Of a stretch of DNA of 64,000 nt, positions 28,100-36,728 are shown piece after piece (positions within the stretch are counted from its first letter, which is position 1; every line of letters begins with the position of its first letter). The position numbers and the translations under genes were made by a program. This DNA comes from Actinomyces minihominis (GTDB taxonomy: Bacteria > Actinomycetota > Actinomycetes > Actinomycetales > Actinomycetaceae). Location: contig NZ_FYEG01000003.1 of the NCBI RefSeq assembly GCF_900187855.1, positions 186,001 through 250,000 of the forward strand. Direction: 5' to 3'. The notes below the pieces were generated by a model. The model did no database searches and had not been told where the DNA came from. It was given only the letters and a program-made list of their open reading frames with translations.

Positions 28100-29407
28100 T
28101 TACGCGGAAGTGGCGTCCCCCTGCTTAAGTGGATCAAGTTCTGGTTTTCCGAGGTCCTCAGTTACTTCAAACCCGGCGATCGTGGCGAAGTAGTCGCGGG
28201 GGGTCTCTGCGCGGCGAATCATGCGGAACGATCCATCCTCTTCGAGGAGAACCTCTGCTGAACGCAGTTTGCCGTTGTAGTTGTAGCCCATGGAATGTCC
28301 GTGAGCCCCGGTGTCATGGATAACAACCAGGTCACCAATCTCAATCTCTGGGAGTTCACGGTCAATCGCGAACTTATCGTTGTTCTCGCAGAGTGATCCG
28401 GTGACATCGTAGACATGGTCGAGCGCAGCATCTTCCTTACCGGCCACGGTGATGTGGTGGTAAGCGCCGTACATGGCGGGTCGCAGCAGGTTGACGGCGC
28501 TGGCATCCAGACCCACGTACTGCTTGTGAATGTCCTTGTGGTGCAGGGCGGTAGCGATCAACCAGGCATTCGGACCGGTGATGAACCGACCCAGTTCGGC
28601 GACGACCGCCAGATCTTTCATTCCGGAAGTCCCTATGGTCTGCTCGTAGGCGGCGTGAACCTTGCTTCCTATGTACTCGAGATCGGCGTTGGGCAGTCCC
28701 GGCTTGTAGGGTATGCCGATTCCACCGGAAAGGTTGACCAGGAAGAACTCTGCATCGCACTGCTTATGCAGGTCGACTACCAGTTCGAAGAGAATCTTGG
28801 CCAGGGTCGGGTAGTAGTCGCTGTCCGTGGTGTTCGAGGCGAGGAAGGAATGGATACCGAAGCGCTTGGCACCCAGCTCTTTGAGGCGATTGATCGCGAC
28901 GGGCATCTGCTGAGGCGTCAGCCCATACTTGGCCTCTCCGGGGTCTCCCATGACCGTGGTGCCCAGCTTGAAATCCCCACCCGGATTAAAGCGAAGGCAA
29001 ATATCCTCTGGGATCCCCCCATTTTCTGCGAGGAAATCAATGTGGCTGATGTCGTCCAGGTTGATAATGGCACCCAGCTTGCGTGCCAACTGGTACTCCT
29101 CAGCTGAGGTCACGTTGGAAGAGAACATGATTTCATGGCCCCGAAAGCCCATGGCATCCGCTAGAAGCAGCTCAGTGTAGGAAGAGCAGTCCACCCCGCA
29201 ACCCTGGTCTTTGAGCAACTGAAGAATTGCCGCATTCGGGGTTGCCTTGACCGCAAAGTACTCTTTGAAGCCCTGGTTCCAAGAAAAGGCCTGCTGCAGA
29301 CTGGTGACGTTCTTTCTAATTCCAGCAGCATCGTAAAGGTGGAACGGGGTGGGAATCTCTGCGGTGATCTCCCGTAGCTTCTCAAGGCTTGGGGCTGTGC
29401 GAGGCAT
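28100..29407 (-). CDS. lysA: Diaminopimelate decarboxylase
   Basis: 435 aa, fold-type III PLP enzyme. PLP lysine in EYFAVKATPN (about residue 54), glycine-rich NLSGGIGIPY, AELGRFITGPN and the C-E motif GSLCENNDKF near the C-terminus. Decarboxylates meso-diaminopimelate to lysine. The sequence, in particular GFKEYFAVKATPN and GCGVDCSSYTELLLA, recalls the Clostridium-type LysA more than the actinobacterial one next to argS; with dapL beside it, a jointly acquired module is possible (from memory of the families, not computed). AAGGA precedes the ATG. Confidence 0.88.
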   Translation of the reverse strand: MPRTAPSLEKLREITAEIPTPFHLYDAAGIRKNVTSLQQAFSWNQGFKEYFAVKATPNAAILQLLKDQGCGVDCSSYTELLLADAMGFRGHEIMFSSNVTSAEEYQLARKLGAIINLDDISHIDFLAENGGIPEDICLRFNPGGDFKLGTTVMGDPGEAKYGLTPQQMPVAINRLKELGAKRFGIHSFLASNTTDSDYYPTLAKILFELVVDLHKQCDAEFFLVNLSGGIGIPYKPGLPNADLEYIGSKVHAAYEQTIGTSGMKDLAVVAELGRFITGPNAWLIATALHHKDIHKQYVGLDASAVNLLRPAMYGAYHHITVAGKEDAALDHVYDVTGSLCENNDKFAIDRELPEIEIGDLVVIHDTGAHGHSMGYNYNGKLRSAEVLLEEDGSFRMIRRAETPRDYFATIAGFEVTEDLGKPELDPLKQGDATSA

Positions 29408-29484
29408 AAGTGGTCCTTTGTCTAGCAGGTATGAAGGTCTAGGGTCGATGGCTCCGGTGGAAAGCGGGAAGCCCGCCAGCTGCG

Positions 29485-30711
29485 CTAGGCGCTGAGCTGT
29501 GGAAGTAGGCCGGTGAGCCGCGCGACTGCTTCCTGAGTGGTCTCGAAAGAACCAAACGCGCTGAGCCTGAACTGCCCCTCTCCGGCGGGCCCAAACCCGA
29601 CCCCGGGGGTGCCGACAACCTGGGCGTTGTTGAGGAGGAAGTCAAAGAAGGCCCACGAGTCCATTCCACCGGGGCACTTGAACCAAACATAAGGCGAGTT
29701 GTCGCCGCCGACCGCTTCGATTCCGGCACCCAACAGTGCCTCACGGATCAACGCGGCATTGCGCAGGTAGTAGTCCACGGCTTCTTGAACCTGCACCTGC
29801 CCCTCAGGTGAATAGATCGCAGCCGCCGCCTTCTGAACGATGTAGGGCGTTCCGTTGAACTTGGTGGCCTGACGGCGGTTCCACATGGCGTTAACCGAGA
29901 CCCCATCGATTACCAGGGCCTTCGGAACGACGGTCCACGAGCAGCGCAAGCCGGTAAACCCCGCGGTCTTCGAGAAGCTTCCGAACTCAATCGCAACCTC
30001 CTCAGCCCCCTCAATCTCATAGATGCTGCGCGGAATGGAGTCATCGGTGATGAAGGCGCGGTAGGCGGCATCAAAGAGGATGACAGCCCCGTTATCCCTG
30101 GCGTACTGAACCCATCCCCCCAGCTCATCACGCGTCAGGGTGGTGCCGGTGGGATTGTTGGGGTAGCAGAGATAGATCAGGTCAACCGGCTCGGTTGGGA
30201 AGGGGGGCTTGTACCCATTTCCTTCATTACAGGGCAGATAGACCAGGTTGGTCCAGCGGTTACCTTCATAGTCACCGAGGCGCCCGGCCATGGCATTGGA
30301 ATCGATGTAGACCGGGTAGACCGGATCGGCCACCGCCACCTTCGCATCAGCCGCGAAGAGTTCCTGAATGTTCCCTGTATCAGACTTTGCCCCATCTCCG
30401 ATAAAGACCTCATCAGAATCGAGAGAGACCCCAATCGCCTCATACTCGCCCTCAGCAATCGCTTCCCGGAGGAAGGCATAGCCCTGTTCCGGACCGTACC
30501 CGGCAAAGGTCGCAGACTGCGCCTGCTCTTCAACCGCGTCATGGAGGGCAGCCACCACCGCGGGAGCCAGCGGCAGCGTCACATCACCGATCCCTAGGCG
30601 AAGAACCTGCTTATCAGGATGGGCCTTCTGGTATTCACTGACCTTTTTGGCGATATCGCTGAAAAGATACGAGGCCGGAATCTTCTGAAACTCTGTGTTT
30701 AGCACTGACAT
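29485..30711 (-). CDS. dapL: LL-diaminopimelate aminotransferase
   Basis: 408 aa, fold-type I PLP aminotransferase. DapL hallmarks: start SVLNTEFQKIPASYLFSDIA, LGIGDVTLPLAPAV, EVFIGDGAKSDTGNIQELF, CYPNNPTGTTLT, and PLP lysine in FGSFSKTAGFTGLRCSW. It converts tetrahydrodipicolinate plus glutamate directly to LL-DAP, bypassing succinylation. Lies between dapB and lysA. Since dapD is also present, the organism may have two routes. ATG is preceded by AGAAGAGG with very short spacing. Confidence 0.93.
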   Translation of the reverse strand: MSVLNTEFQKIPASYLFSDIAKKVSEYQKAHPDKQVLRLGIGDVTLPLAPAVVAALHDAVEEQAQSATFAGYGPEQGYAFLREAIAEGEYEAIGVSLDSDEVFIGDGAKSDTGNIQELFAADAKVAVADPVYPVYIDSNAMAGRLGDYEGNRWTNLVYLPCNEGNGYKPPFPTEPVDLIYLCYPNNPTGTTLTRDELGGWVQYARDNGAVILFDAAYRAFITDDSIPRSIYEIEGAEEVAIEFGSFSKTAGFTGLRCSWTVVPKALVIDGVSVNAMWNRRQATKFNGTPYIVQKAAAAIYSPEGQVQVQEAVDYYLRNAALIREALLGAGIEAVGGDNSPYVWFKCPGGMDSWAFFDFLLNNAQVVGTPGVGFGPAGEGQFRLSAFGSFETTQEAVARLTGLLPQLSA

Positions 30712-30717
30712 CCTCTT

Positions 30718-31491
30718 CTAACCCAACAGGTCTTCCATGGTGTAATAACCAGCCGGCAAGCCGGCCACAAACGCAGCTGCACGCAGCGCGCCAAAACCAA
30801 AAACATCGCGGGACTGGGCGACGTGCCTTAGTTCAACAACCTCATCATTCAAAAGGAAGGTCACCGTGTGCTCCCCGACTACTGTCCCACCCCGCACCGA
30901 GTGCACCCCGATCTCATTACCGCGGGCTCCGACCTCGTCGGGACGGCGGCCGTAGACGAACTGTCGCGACGGATCCGTGGAGTCGCGGACGGCTTCCGCA
31001 AGCGTCAATGCCGTTCCCGAAGGCGCATCTACCTTGAGGCGGTGGTGCGCCTCAACCACCTCGGTGTCCACCGACCCCAGCATGGCCCCGGCATTTTCCA
31101 CTAGGCGCCGCAGAACATTGACCCCCAGCGATAGGTTCGAAGAACGAAGAAGCGGCACTTTCTCAGCGGCTTGACGAATCTGCTCTATCTGCTGGGCATC
31201 GTGGCCGGTAGCTGCGATAACCAGGGGCTTCCCCTTCTCAACCGCAAACTTGAGCACCTCGTTCAGGGCGTCGGCCCGCGATGAGTCAATCACGACATCA
31301 AAGTCGGATGCCACAGATGCCTCTTTGAGCGACCTATAGAGAGGTATCGCCAGAGCGTCTTCACCCCGGGTTTTTACCAGGTGCTCATCCACTGCGGCAA
31401 CCACCTTGACCTGGGTTTCAGTATCCATTTCCGACGCTGCGATAATCGCCTGTCCGAGGCGCCCGGCCCCGTAGACCACCACCCGTGTCAT
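30718..31491 (-). CDS. dapB: 4-hydroxy-tetrahydrodipicolinate reductase
   Basis: 257 aa, typical DapB length. NAD(P)-binding VVVYGAGRLGQAI at the N-terminus (a GAG in place of the usual GxxGxMG), catalytic EAHHRLKVDAPSGTA (about residues 145-159). Produces tetrahydrodipicolinate, the substrate of both DapL and DapD. Start MTRVVVYGAG chosen for GGAGG 6 nt upstream. First gene of the operon; dapL starts 6 nt after its stop. A palindrome lies 38 nt upstream. Confidence 0.94.
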   Translation of the reverse strand: MTRVVVYGAGRLGQAIIAASEMDTETQVKVVAAVDEHLVKTRGEDALAIPLYRSLKEASVASDFDVVIDSSRADALNEVLKFAVEKGKPLVIAATGHDAQQIEQIRQAAEKVPLLRSSNLSLGVNVLRRLVENAGAMLGSVDTEVVEAHHRLKVDAPSGTALTLAEAVRDSTDPSRQFVYGRRPDEVGARGNEIGVHSVRGGTVVGEHTVTFLLNDEVVELRHVAQSRDVFGFGALRAAAFVAGLPAGYYTMEDLLG

Positions 31492-31529
31492 GCCTACCTC
31501 CAACAACTCAAGTCCATACGATGTCACCT

Positions 31530-31544
31530 TTGTTAGGGTAACAA
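31530..31544. promoter_or_regulatory. Palindrome between dapB and the glycosylase gene
   Basis: TTGTTAGGGTAACAA: perfect 6-bp arms around GGG. It sits in the 127-nt divergent intergenic region, 38 nt from the dapB start, so it is a candidate operator of the diaminopimelate operon. Confidence 0.45.
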
Positions 31545-31618
31545 TGCCCTCCGACAGGAACGGTGTCCGTCCAGCCACACCCTGTGGGCCCCTGCGACAA
31601 GCCGGTAGGATCCGAACT

Positions 31619-32266
31619 ATGAAGCCGGACCAATCAGCGCAGGAACCTGGAGAAACACTCGTTCTCTCTGCACACGACTACCCTGCAAACATGCCGCTAC
31701 CCCGGTCATTCTATAAGCGGGAAACCCTGGTGGTCGCCCAGGACCTGGTGGGCTGCTACCTCCACCGCCGACTCCCCGAAGAGCTCGGCGGGGGGATGCT
31801 GGTCGGTCGCATTTCCGAAACCGAAGGGTACCTGGGTGAGAAGGACGACGCCGCACATACGGCCCGCGGGCGTACCAGAAGGAACGCGGTCATGTTTGGT
31901 CCACCCGGCCACGCCTACGTCTACCTCATCTATGGCATGTGGTGGAACCTCAACGCGGTCACCCGTCCCGAAGGCACAGGTGAGGGCGTCCTCATCCGCG
32001 GAATCCACCCGGTCGAAGGAACCGAGACTATGCGAGAGCTGCGCTTTGGTCGCAAGAATATCGCTGATGGTCCTGGCAAACTCTGCCAGGCGCTAGCTAT
32101 AACCGGGGCTGACTACGGCACCGACCTCACCGGTGGGGACATCTTCATTACCCCCCGCACTGAACCCCTGGTTGAGTTTCGTTCCACACCGCGGATCGGA
32201 ATCGACTACGCCTCAACGAAGCATGAGCCTTGGCGCTTTATTGATAGGCGAGAAAAGCGGAAGTAG
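31619..32266 (+). CDS. DNA-3-methyladenine glycosylase (AAG/MPG family)
   Basis: 215 aa. Family features: PLPRSFYKRETLVVAQDLVG, the active-site Glu region GRISETEGYLGEKDDAAH, NAVMFGPPGHAYVYLIYGMWWNLN and DGPGKLCQAL. Removes alkylated or deaminated purines in base-excision repair. ATG at 31619 with AGGA upstream; a TAGGAT box lies 7 nt before it, so it may be leaderless. Divergent from dapB and convergent with purU (15 nt apart, no hairpin). Confidence 0.93.
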   Translation: MKPDQSAQEPGETLVLSAHDYPANMPLPRSFYKRETLVVAQDLVGCYLHRRLPEELGGGMLVGRISETEGYLGEKDDAAHTARGRTRRNAVMFGPPGHAYVYLIYGMWWNLNAVTRPEGTGEGVLIRGIHPVEGTETMRELRFGRKNIADGPGKLCQALAITGADYGTDLTGGDIFITPRTEPLVEFRSTPRIGIDYASTKHEPWRFIDRREKRK

Positions 32267-32281
32267 CCGCGTCAACCGGAA

Positions 32282-33160
32282 CTAGAAAACGATGGTCTGG
32301 TTTCCGTCACGAATGACTCGGTCCTCCGCGTGCCAGAGGACCGACCGTGCCAGCACCTGGCGCTCCACATCTGCCCCGCGTCGCGCCAGTTCCGTCACGC
32401 TGTCCGCGTGGGTGACCCTCACTGTGTCCTGATCGATAATGGGTCCCTCATCAAGGTCCTCCGTGACGTAGTGGGAGGTGGCGCCTATGAGCTTCACCCC
32501 GCGTTCCTTCGCCTTCAGGTACGGGTTGGCCCCTATGAAAGCCGGCAGGAACGAGTGGTGAATGTTGATTACCGGAACCCCGACCTCACTCAGAAAGTCA
32601 CCGGAGAGAATCTGCATGTAACGGGCGAGGACTATGAAGTCGACGTTTCCGCGCAGCAGTCCGAGGATCTGTTTTTCCGACTTCGACTTGTCGGGCCCAG
32701 CCTGCGAGGGAACGTGGAAGAAGGGCACCCCAAAAGAACGCACGTCCTCGGCAGCATCAGAATGATTTGAAATCACCATGGGGATGGAAACAGGCAGTTC
32801 GCCGCGCCTACGTCGCCACAGCAGATCCAGTAGGCAATGGTCCTGCTTTGACGCCAGAATCGCCATGCGCTTGGGAACCGACTGGTCCCTCAACTCCCAC
32901 TTCAACCCGAATGGCCTCAGGGTGTCGTCAATGTCCTCACGGAGCTCCGGTAGAACCGCCGAGAGACCGTCCTTGTGGAAAACCACCCGCTGGAAGAACT
33001 TGCCATCGCGTGTTTCATCCGCGTACTGATCGAGGGCGATGATGTTGCCGCCGTTGCGGGACACCATTGCCGTGACTGCGGTGACGATACCGCGCGAGTC
33101 GGGTCCGTGGACCGTGAGACAGGCGTGATTCTGCGGAAGGGAAAGCGGTGAGTGATGCAT
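32282..33160 (-). CDS. purU: Formyltetrahydrofolate deformylase
   Basis: 292 aa. N-terminal ACT domain (ACLTVHGPDSRGIVTAVT, about residues 14-90) then a formyltransferase-like catalytic domain with INIHHSFLPAF (catalytic His) and TEDLDEGPII (catalytic Asp), the pattern separating PurU from PurN. Hydrolyses 10-formyl-THF to formate and THF, balancing one-carbon pools. Start MHHSPLSLPQ; upstream open frame is not family-like. CACAAT 6 nt before the ATG suggests it could be leaderless. Confidence 0.93.
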   Translation of the reverse strand: MHHSPLSLPQNHACLTVHGPDSRGIVTAVTAMVSRNGGNIIALDQYADETRDGKFFQRVVFHKDGLSAVLPELREDIDDTLRPFGLKWELRDQSVPKRMAILASKQDHCLLDLLWRRRRGELPVSIPMVISNHSDAAEDVRSFGVPFFHVPSQAGPDKSKSEKQILGLLRGNVDFIVLARYMQILSGDFLSEVGVPVINIHHSFLPAFIGANPYLKAKERGVKLIGATSHYVTEDLDEGPIIDQDTVRVTHADSVTELARRGADVERQVLARSVLWHAEDRVIRDGNQTIVF

Positions 33161-33176
33161 GAGCACATTGTGCCCG

Positions 33177-33422
33177 TTACGAGCTCCTGTTTGCCACCAC
33201 TGCATAACCAGTGAGCAAAATGGTCGCCAGCAAGATACCGATGACCCACTGGATGAGGACGGAAGCCCCCATTTCAAAACCAAGCCATCCCCCGAGGCCG
33301 TAGCCTGCAACACCGAGGAACACCGTCCACCCCATTCCACTCCAGCGGGTCCCGGGAACGAACATGCTGGCGACGATTCCAATGACGACGCCTACCACCA
33401 TCATCCACAGCAGGTTCAACAC
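33177..33422 (-). CDS. GlsB/YeaQ/YmgE family small membrane protein
   Basis: 81 aa with three hydrophobic helices (LWMMVVGVVIGIVASMF; WTVFLGVAGYGLGGWLG; VIGILLATILLTGYAVVA), the transglycosylase-associated (Transgly_assoc) fold found in stress-induced proteins. Function not established. Lies between the EamA transporter gene (9 nt before its start) and purU (16 nt after its stop), so probably in the same transcript. Confidence 0.82.
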   Translation of the reverse strand: MLNLLWMMVVGVVIGIVASMFVPGTRWSGMGWTVFLGVAGYGLGGWLGFEMGASVLIQWVIGILLATILLTGYAVVANRSS

Positions 33423-33431
33423 AGCTACTCC

Positions 33432-34337
33432 TTAAACGGCCTGGGACGGCCTCGACGCCAGCCAGACAGCGATTGAGATCAGTACCAAACCTACCAACTC
33501 TGCTACGGAGGGAATCTGCCGCAGCGCCACGGCCCCCACCAGTGTGGAGGTAGCCGGAAGCAAAGCCGTCAGGAGGGCGAAGGTGGGCGCCGACAGTCTC
33601 GAGAATGCCACCGACTCAATCGAGTAGGGAATGGTTGAGGAAAAGAGGGCCACTCCGACCAGTGAGAGAATCAGCGTCCACGTAAACACGGATCCCACTG
33701 CCAGAGGTTCGGCAACAACAGGCCCCCACAGGAAAGGCAAGAAAACAACGCCCGCGGCTGCGGTTCCAACCGCCAGGGAGGGCCCCGGTGGAGCAGACTG
33801 CGAAATGTGCGATCCAAGCAGGATGTAGAGAGCCCATGCGGCGCCTGCGCCAAGCCCGAAAAGGAACCCCTCAAGCACCCGGGGATCCGTCAGGTCGAGG
33901 CCGAGCCCCCCGATTAACGCCACTCCCCCAAATGCGATCAGCGCGGCGATTCGAGGCGCCCATCCTCGTCCTCGAAAAACTGCCACCATCACCGGGCCGA
34001 CGAACTCAACGGAAACTGCGACCCCGAGGGGAATGCGCGCAATCGACTCGTAGAAAACAAGGTTCATTCCAGCTAGTGCCAGCCCAAACAGGACGGATGT
34101 GAAAATGGTGCGTCCTGTCCAACTCACCTTCCACGGGCGCCAGATGAGAATCATGCCGAGGGCGCCGATCGCGACCCGCCACCACACCACCGCACTGGGA
34201 TCGAGGACCCCAAAAAGGCCGATGGCTATTGCCGCACCAACATACTGAAAAAGCGCTGCGGCAATGAAAAGGGCAGGTGGGGGTATCAGTCCGCCGCGCC
34301 AGAAGTCGGCTGATCGTCCCGTCGACTGACGGTTCAG
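33432..34337 (-). CDS. EamA-family (RhtA-like) transporter, non-standard start likely
   Basis: A two-times-five-helix DMT exporter of about 301 aa if begun at 34337. The first ATG/GTG/TTG in frame is a GTG at 34190, but that would delete the first helix: the codons before it encode PALFIAAALFQYVGAAIAIG, which matches the family N-terminus. The only start-like codons between the upstream stop (34365) and 34190 are CTG at 34337 (overlapping the msrB stop as CTGA) and CTG at 34289. I extend to 34337 because of that overlap; confidence in the exact start is low. Probable export of amino acids or similar metabolites. Confidence 0.75.
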   Translation of the reverse strand: MNRQSTGRSADFWRGGLIPPPALFIAAALFQYVGAAIAIGLFGVLDPSAVVWWRVAIGALGMILIWRPWKVSWTGRTIFTSVLFGLALAGMNLVFYESIARIPLGVAVSVEFVGPVMVAVFRGRGWAPRIAALIAFGGVALIGGLGLDLTDPRVLEGFLFGLGAGAAWALYILLGSHISQSAPPGPSLAVGTAAAGVVFLPFLWGPVVAEPLAVGSVFTWTLILSLVGVALFSSTIPYSIESVAFSRLSAPTFALLTALLPATSTLVGAVALRQIPSVAELVGLVLISIAVWLASRPSQAV

Positions 34338-34744
34338 ATGTCTTCGGACCCTTCTGCGACAGGCTCAAAGTTCAAGGCTACCGAGTTCAGGCAGTAGCGC
34401 AGACCCGTGGGGGTCTGCGGGGCATCCTCGAAGACGTGTCCGAGGTGCGAGTTACAGTTCGAGCAGCGGATCTCGGTACGCGGGTATCCGAGCAGATAGT
34501 CCGTGTCCTCTGTGATTGCATCAGGTTTCGCGTTGAAAAACGAGGGCCAACCACAACCCGCATCAAACTTCGTTGAGGCATCGAACAGTTCCTGCCCACA
34601 GCCCTTACAGAAGTAGGTTCCAGGCCGCTCCTCGTATAGCAGCTCTCCGGAACCTGGACGTTCTGTCGAAGCCTGCCTGAGAACCTGGAACTCCAGAGTC
34701 GACAGACGCTTCCGCCAGGTCTCTTCATCCAGTTCAAAAGCCAC
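34334..34744 (-). CDS. msrB: Peptide-methionine (R)-S-oxide reductase
   Basis: 136 aa. Two zinc CxxC pairs (FCKGCG and RCSNCN), GCGWPSFF, and the catalytic cysteine in RYCLNSVAL near the C-terminus. Repairs methionine-R-sulfoxide in oxidised proteins. GTG start with AAGGAGG. The stop overlaps the proposed CTG start of the EamA gene, and the MscS gene ends 11 nt upstream, so mscS-msrB-EamA-GlsB-purU are all on one strand and close together. Confidence 0.96.
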   Translation of the reverse strand: MAFELDEETWRKRLSTLEFQVLRQASTERPGSGELLYEERPGTYFCKGCGQELFDASTKFDAGCGWPSFFNAKPDAITEDTDYLLGYPRTEIRCSNCNSHLGHVFEDAPQTPTGLRYCLNSVALNFEPVAEGSEDI

Positions 34745-34755
34745 AGCCGTCCTCC

Positions 34756-36285
34756 TTAGTTCACGTCCTCATTCTTCGAGGACGAGGCATCCGGTTCAAC
34801 GGTAGTCTTCTCGGCATCTCCCCCGCCAGGGGTGTCCGCTGCAGCCTGAACCTCTGCCGCCTTCACCACGTCCTCATCGAAGAAACCGGACTGCGGAATG
34901 GACTCTTCTTCCTTCTTTCTCTGTATGGCACGCAGGGTGCGATGCCACAGCGTCTCCTGCCCCGGCCCCGCGAACAGTGCGGAACGGCGGTGTCCATCGG
35001 GAGTGCCGGAGAAAAGGCGGGTCCCGCTTGCGGAGTCGTTCCGGCCCGTGTTGAACAGCGCCGCATGGACCTTGTGGGCGGGCTCCGGTGAGGTGAACAC
35101 CGCGTCTGGATCGGGCTTGACCAGCTCCTCCTTCGTGAAATCACCACCGCCGTAGGGACCGGTCATCGAGGGTCCGGTGAGCATCTGCTTGTCAACGGCA
35201 TCCGTGGCCATAACGGGGCGTTCCTGTGAACCCTGCGATGTGACCAGCCGTTCCCGCGGCAGGGCCCAGGGCGTGTTCTCGCGAACCCACCCCACCAGGT
35301 TTTCGCGTAGGTAGGCGCGCAGGTCCTGCAATCGAGCCCAGTTCTCGCCGGAAACAGTCACCCGCAGTGTCATGTAGGGTCCGGTGAGGTCATAGACCTG
35401 CAGGCTCCAGGTCCGACCGTCCCACAGGTCCGTAGCCTCCAGAAGGCGCTGTAGTTCCGCGCGTATTTCTGCCACTGGGGCAGTCCAGTCGACCTGGATA
35501 CTAAAAGCAGCCAGCTGCGCGGGTGACTTACGGGTCCAGTTCTCAAACCCCTTACTGGTGAACTCACTGGAGGGAAGGATCATGCGGCGCTCATCCCAGA
35601 TCCGCACCACAACGTAGGTCAGCGTGATCTCTTCAACTACGCCCGGCTGCTCCTCTCCCGGGACCACGATGTTGTCCCCCACCCGCAGGGCATCGGTGAA
35701 TGCAAGCTGTAGTCCAGCAATGACGTTCCCCAGGGTGGTTTGTGCCGCCAAACCCGCCACGATCGACATCAACCCCGCGGAAGCAAGGACAGACGCCATG
35801 GGAGCGCGGGCCGCGGGAAAGGTCAGGAGGACGAGGATGATTGTGAGGCTAACGACACCCCACTGCGACACGCGACGCAGGATCTGGGCCTGAGTGGCGA
35901 AGCGGCGCATATCCCGCCCGGTGCGAACATCCGAAAGGATCGCCTTATCCCCAAGGATGGCAAGGCCCGCATAGAATGTCCAACCGCCCAGGAGGATTAT
36001 TGCCACCAGCAGCACATGGGCAACATGCTGGTACCAGTCTGGTGGTTCGGGTGGCGTGGTGAGGGTAAACCCCATCCACGCCCCCAAACTAATGAACATC
36101 AGGGATACCGGTAGTGAGGTACGTCGCTTAAGGTCACCAAACACCAGGTTCTTTCGTAGACCAAGCGAAAGAACAACGGTGACGACCAATGCGATGAGGG
36201 CGCCTATCAGGGCGCCGATTACCATGCCCGCGAAGGGCCATTGGCCTGTGCTCAGGGATTCGACAACCTCGTCAACACTTTCCAT
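34756..36285 (-). CDS. MscS-type mechanosensitive ion channel
   Basis: 509 aa. Four hydrophobic segments in the first 180 residues, the last being the pore helix (SVLASAGLMSIVAGLAAQTTLGNVIAG split over the TM3 region), then the MscS beta domain (AFTDALRVGDNIVVPGEE; ITLTYVVVRIWDERRMILP). A long polar C-terminal tail of about 180 residues after the vestibule is an actinobacterial addition of unknown role. Releases solutes on osmotic downshock. Leaderless-type start (TAGGCT 6 nt before ATG). Confidence 0.92.
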   Translation of the reverse strand: MESVDEVVESLSTGQWPFAGMVIGALIGALIALVVTVVLSLGLRKNLVFGDLKRRTSLPVSLMFISLGAWMGFTLTTPPEPPDWYQHVAHVLLVAIILLGGWTFYAGLAILGDKAILSDVRTGRDMRRFATQAQILRRVSQWGVVSLTIILVLLTFPAARAPMASVLASAGLMSIVAGLAAQTTLGNVIAGLQLAFTDALRVGDNIVVPGEEQPGVVEEITLTYVVVRIWDERRMILPSSEFTSKGFENWTRKSPAQLAAFSIQVDWTAPVAEIRAELQRLLEATDLWDGRTWSLQVYDLTGPYMTLRVTVSGENWARLQDLRAYLRENLVGWVRENTPWALPRERLVTSQGSQERPVMATDAVDKQMLTGPSMTGPYGGGDFTKEELVKPDPDAVFTSPEPAHKVHAALFNTGRNDSASGTRLFSGTPDGHRRSALFAGPGQETLWHRTLRAIQRKKEEESIPQSGFFDEDVVKAAEVQAAADTPGGGDAEKTTVEPDASSSKNEDVN

Positions 36286-36291
36286 GGGCCC

Positions 36292-36297
36292 AGCCTA
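36292..36297 (-). promoter_or_regulatory. -10 box of a leaderless gene (mscS-like)
   Basis: On the minus strand TAGGCT, then GGGCCC, then ATG at 36285. Confidence 0.5.
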
Positions 36298-36344
36298 CGG
36301 AACCACGGCATCACTTACATTCTGAAAGCCTCAACGAAGTGGAT

Positions 36345-36373
36345 TTGTAGAGAGCTGATCGGTCACGTATGCT
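36345..36373 (+). promoter_or_regulatory. Putative promoter of the tRNA cluster
   Basis: TTGTAG (4/6 of TTGACA), 17-nt spacer, TATGCT (4/6 of TATAAT), 41 nt before tRNA-Glu. Confidence 0.5.
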
Positions 36374-36414
36374 TTCCTTCTTGGAGAGAGAGTTTGAGAA
36401 AACAACCTTTCCAG

Positions 36415-36487
<73 letters not shown>

Positions 36488-36532
36488 CATCTTCCAGGGT
36501 GCAGTTGGTGATCTAAACATCATCTTCTCGAT

Positions 36533-36562
36533 TTGGGAGAGTGGTTGTTCAACTACTAGAAT
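36533..36562 (+). promoter_or_regulatory. Possible second promoter before tRNA-Asp
   Basis: TTGGGA (4/6), 18-nt spacer, TAGAAT (5/6), ending 63 nt before tRNA-Asp. The 138-nt gap between tRNA-Glu and tRNA-Asp otherwise shows nothing. Confidence 0.4.
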
Positions 36563-36625
36563 GATCACAGGCCACGATCTGGAAACAGATTGGTCTTGAA
36601 AGAAGTTCCGATTTCTTTCAGGTTA

Positions 36626-36699
36626 GGCCCCGTAGCGCAGTTGGTTAGCGCGCCGCCCTGTCACGGCGGAGGTCGCGGGTTCAAGTCCCGTCGGGGTCG
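36626..36699 (+). tRNA. tRNA-Asp(GTC)
   Basis: 74 nt. Acceptor GGCCCCG/CGGGGTC, anticodon stem CCGCC/GGCGG with loop CTGTCAC, anticodon GTC (36660-36662), T-loop TTCAAGT, discriminator G. CCA not encoded. Confidence 0.96.
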
Positions 36700-36728
36700 C
36701 GGAAAGTCGGCTTTCAGAGCCGACTTTT

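Noticed and set aside
31492-31618. Lysine riboswitch before dapB
   Set aside because: The leader is at most about 130 nt and shared with a divergent gene; the conserved junction elements of a lysine riboswitch are not visible.
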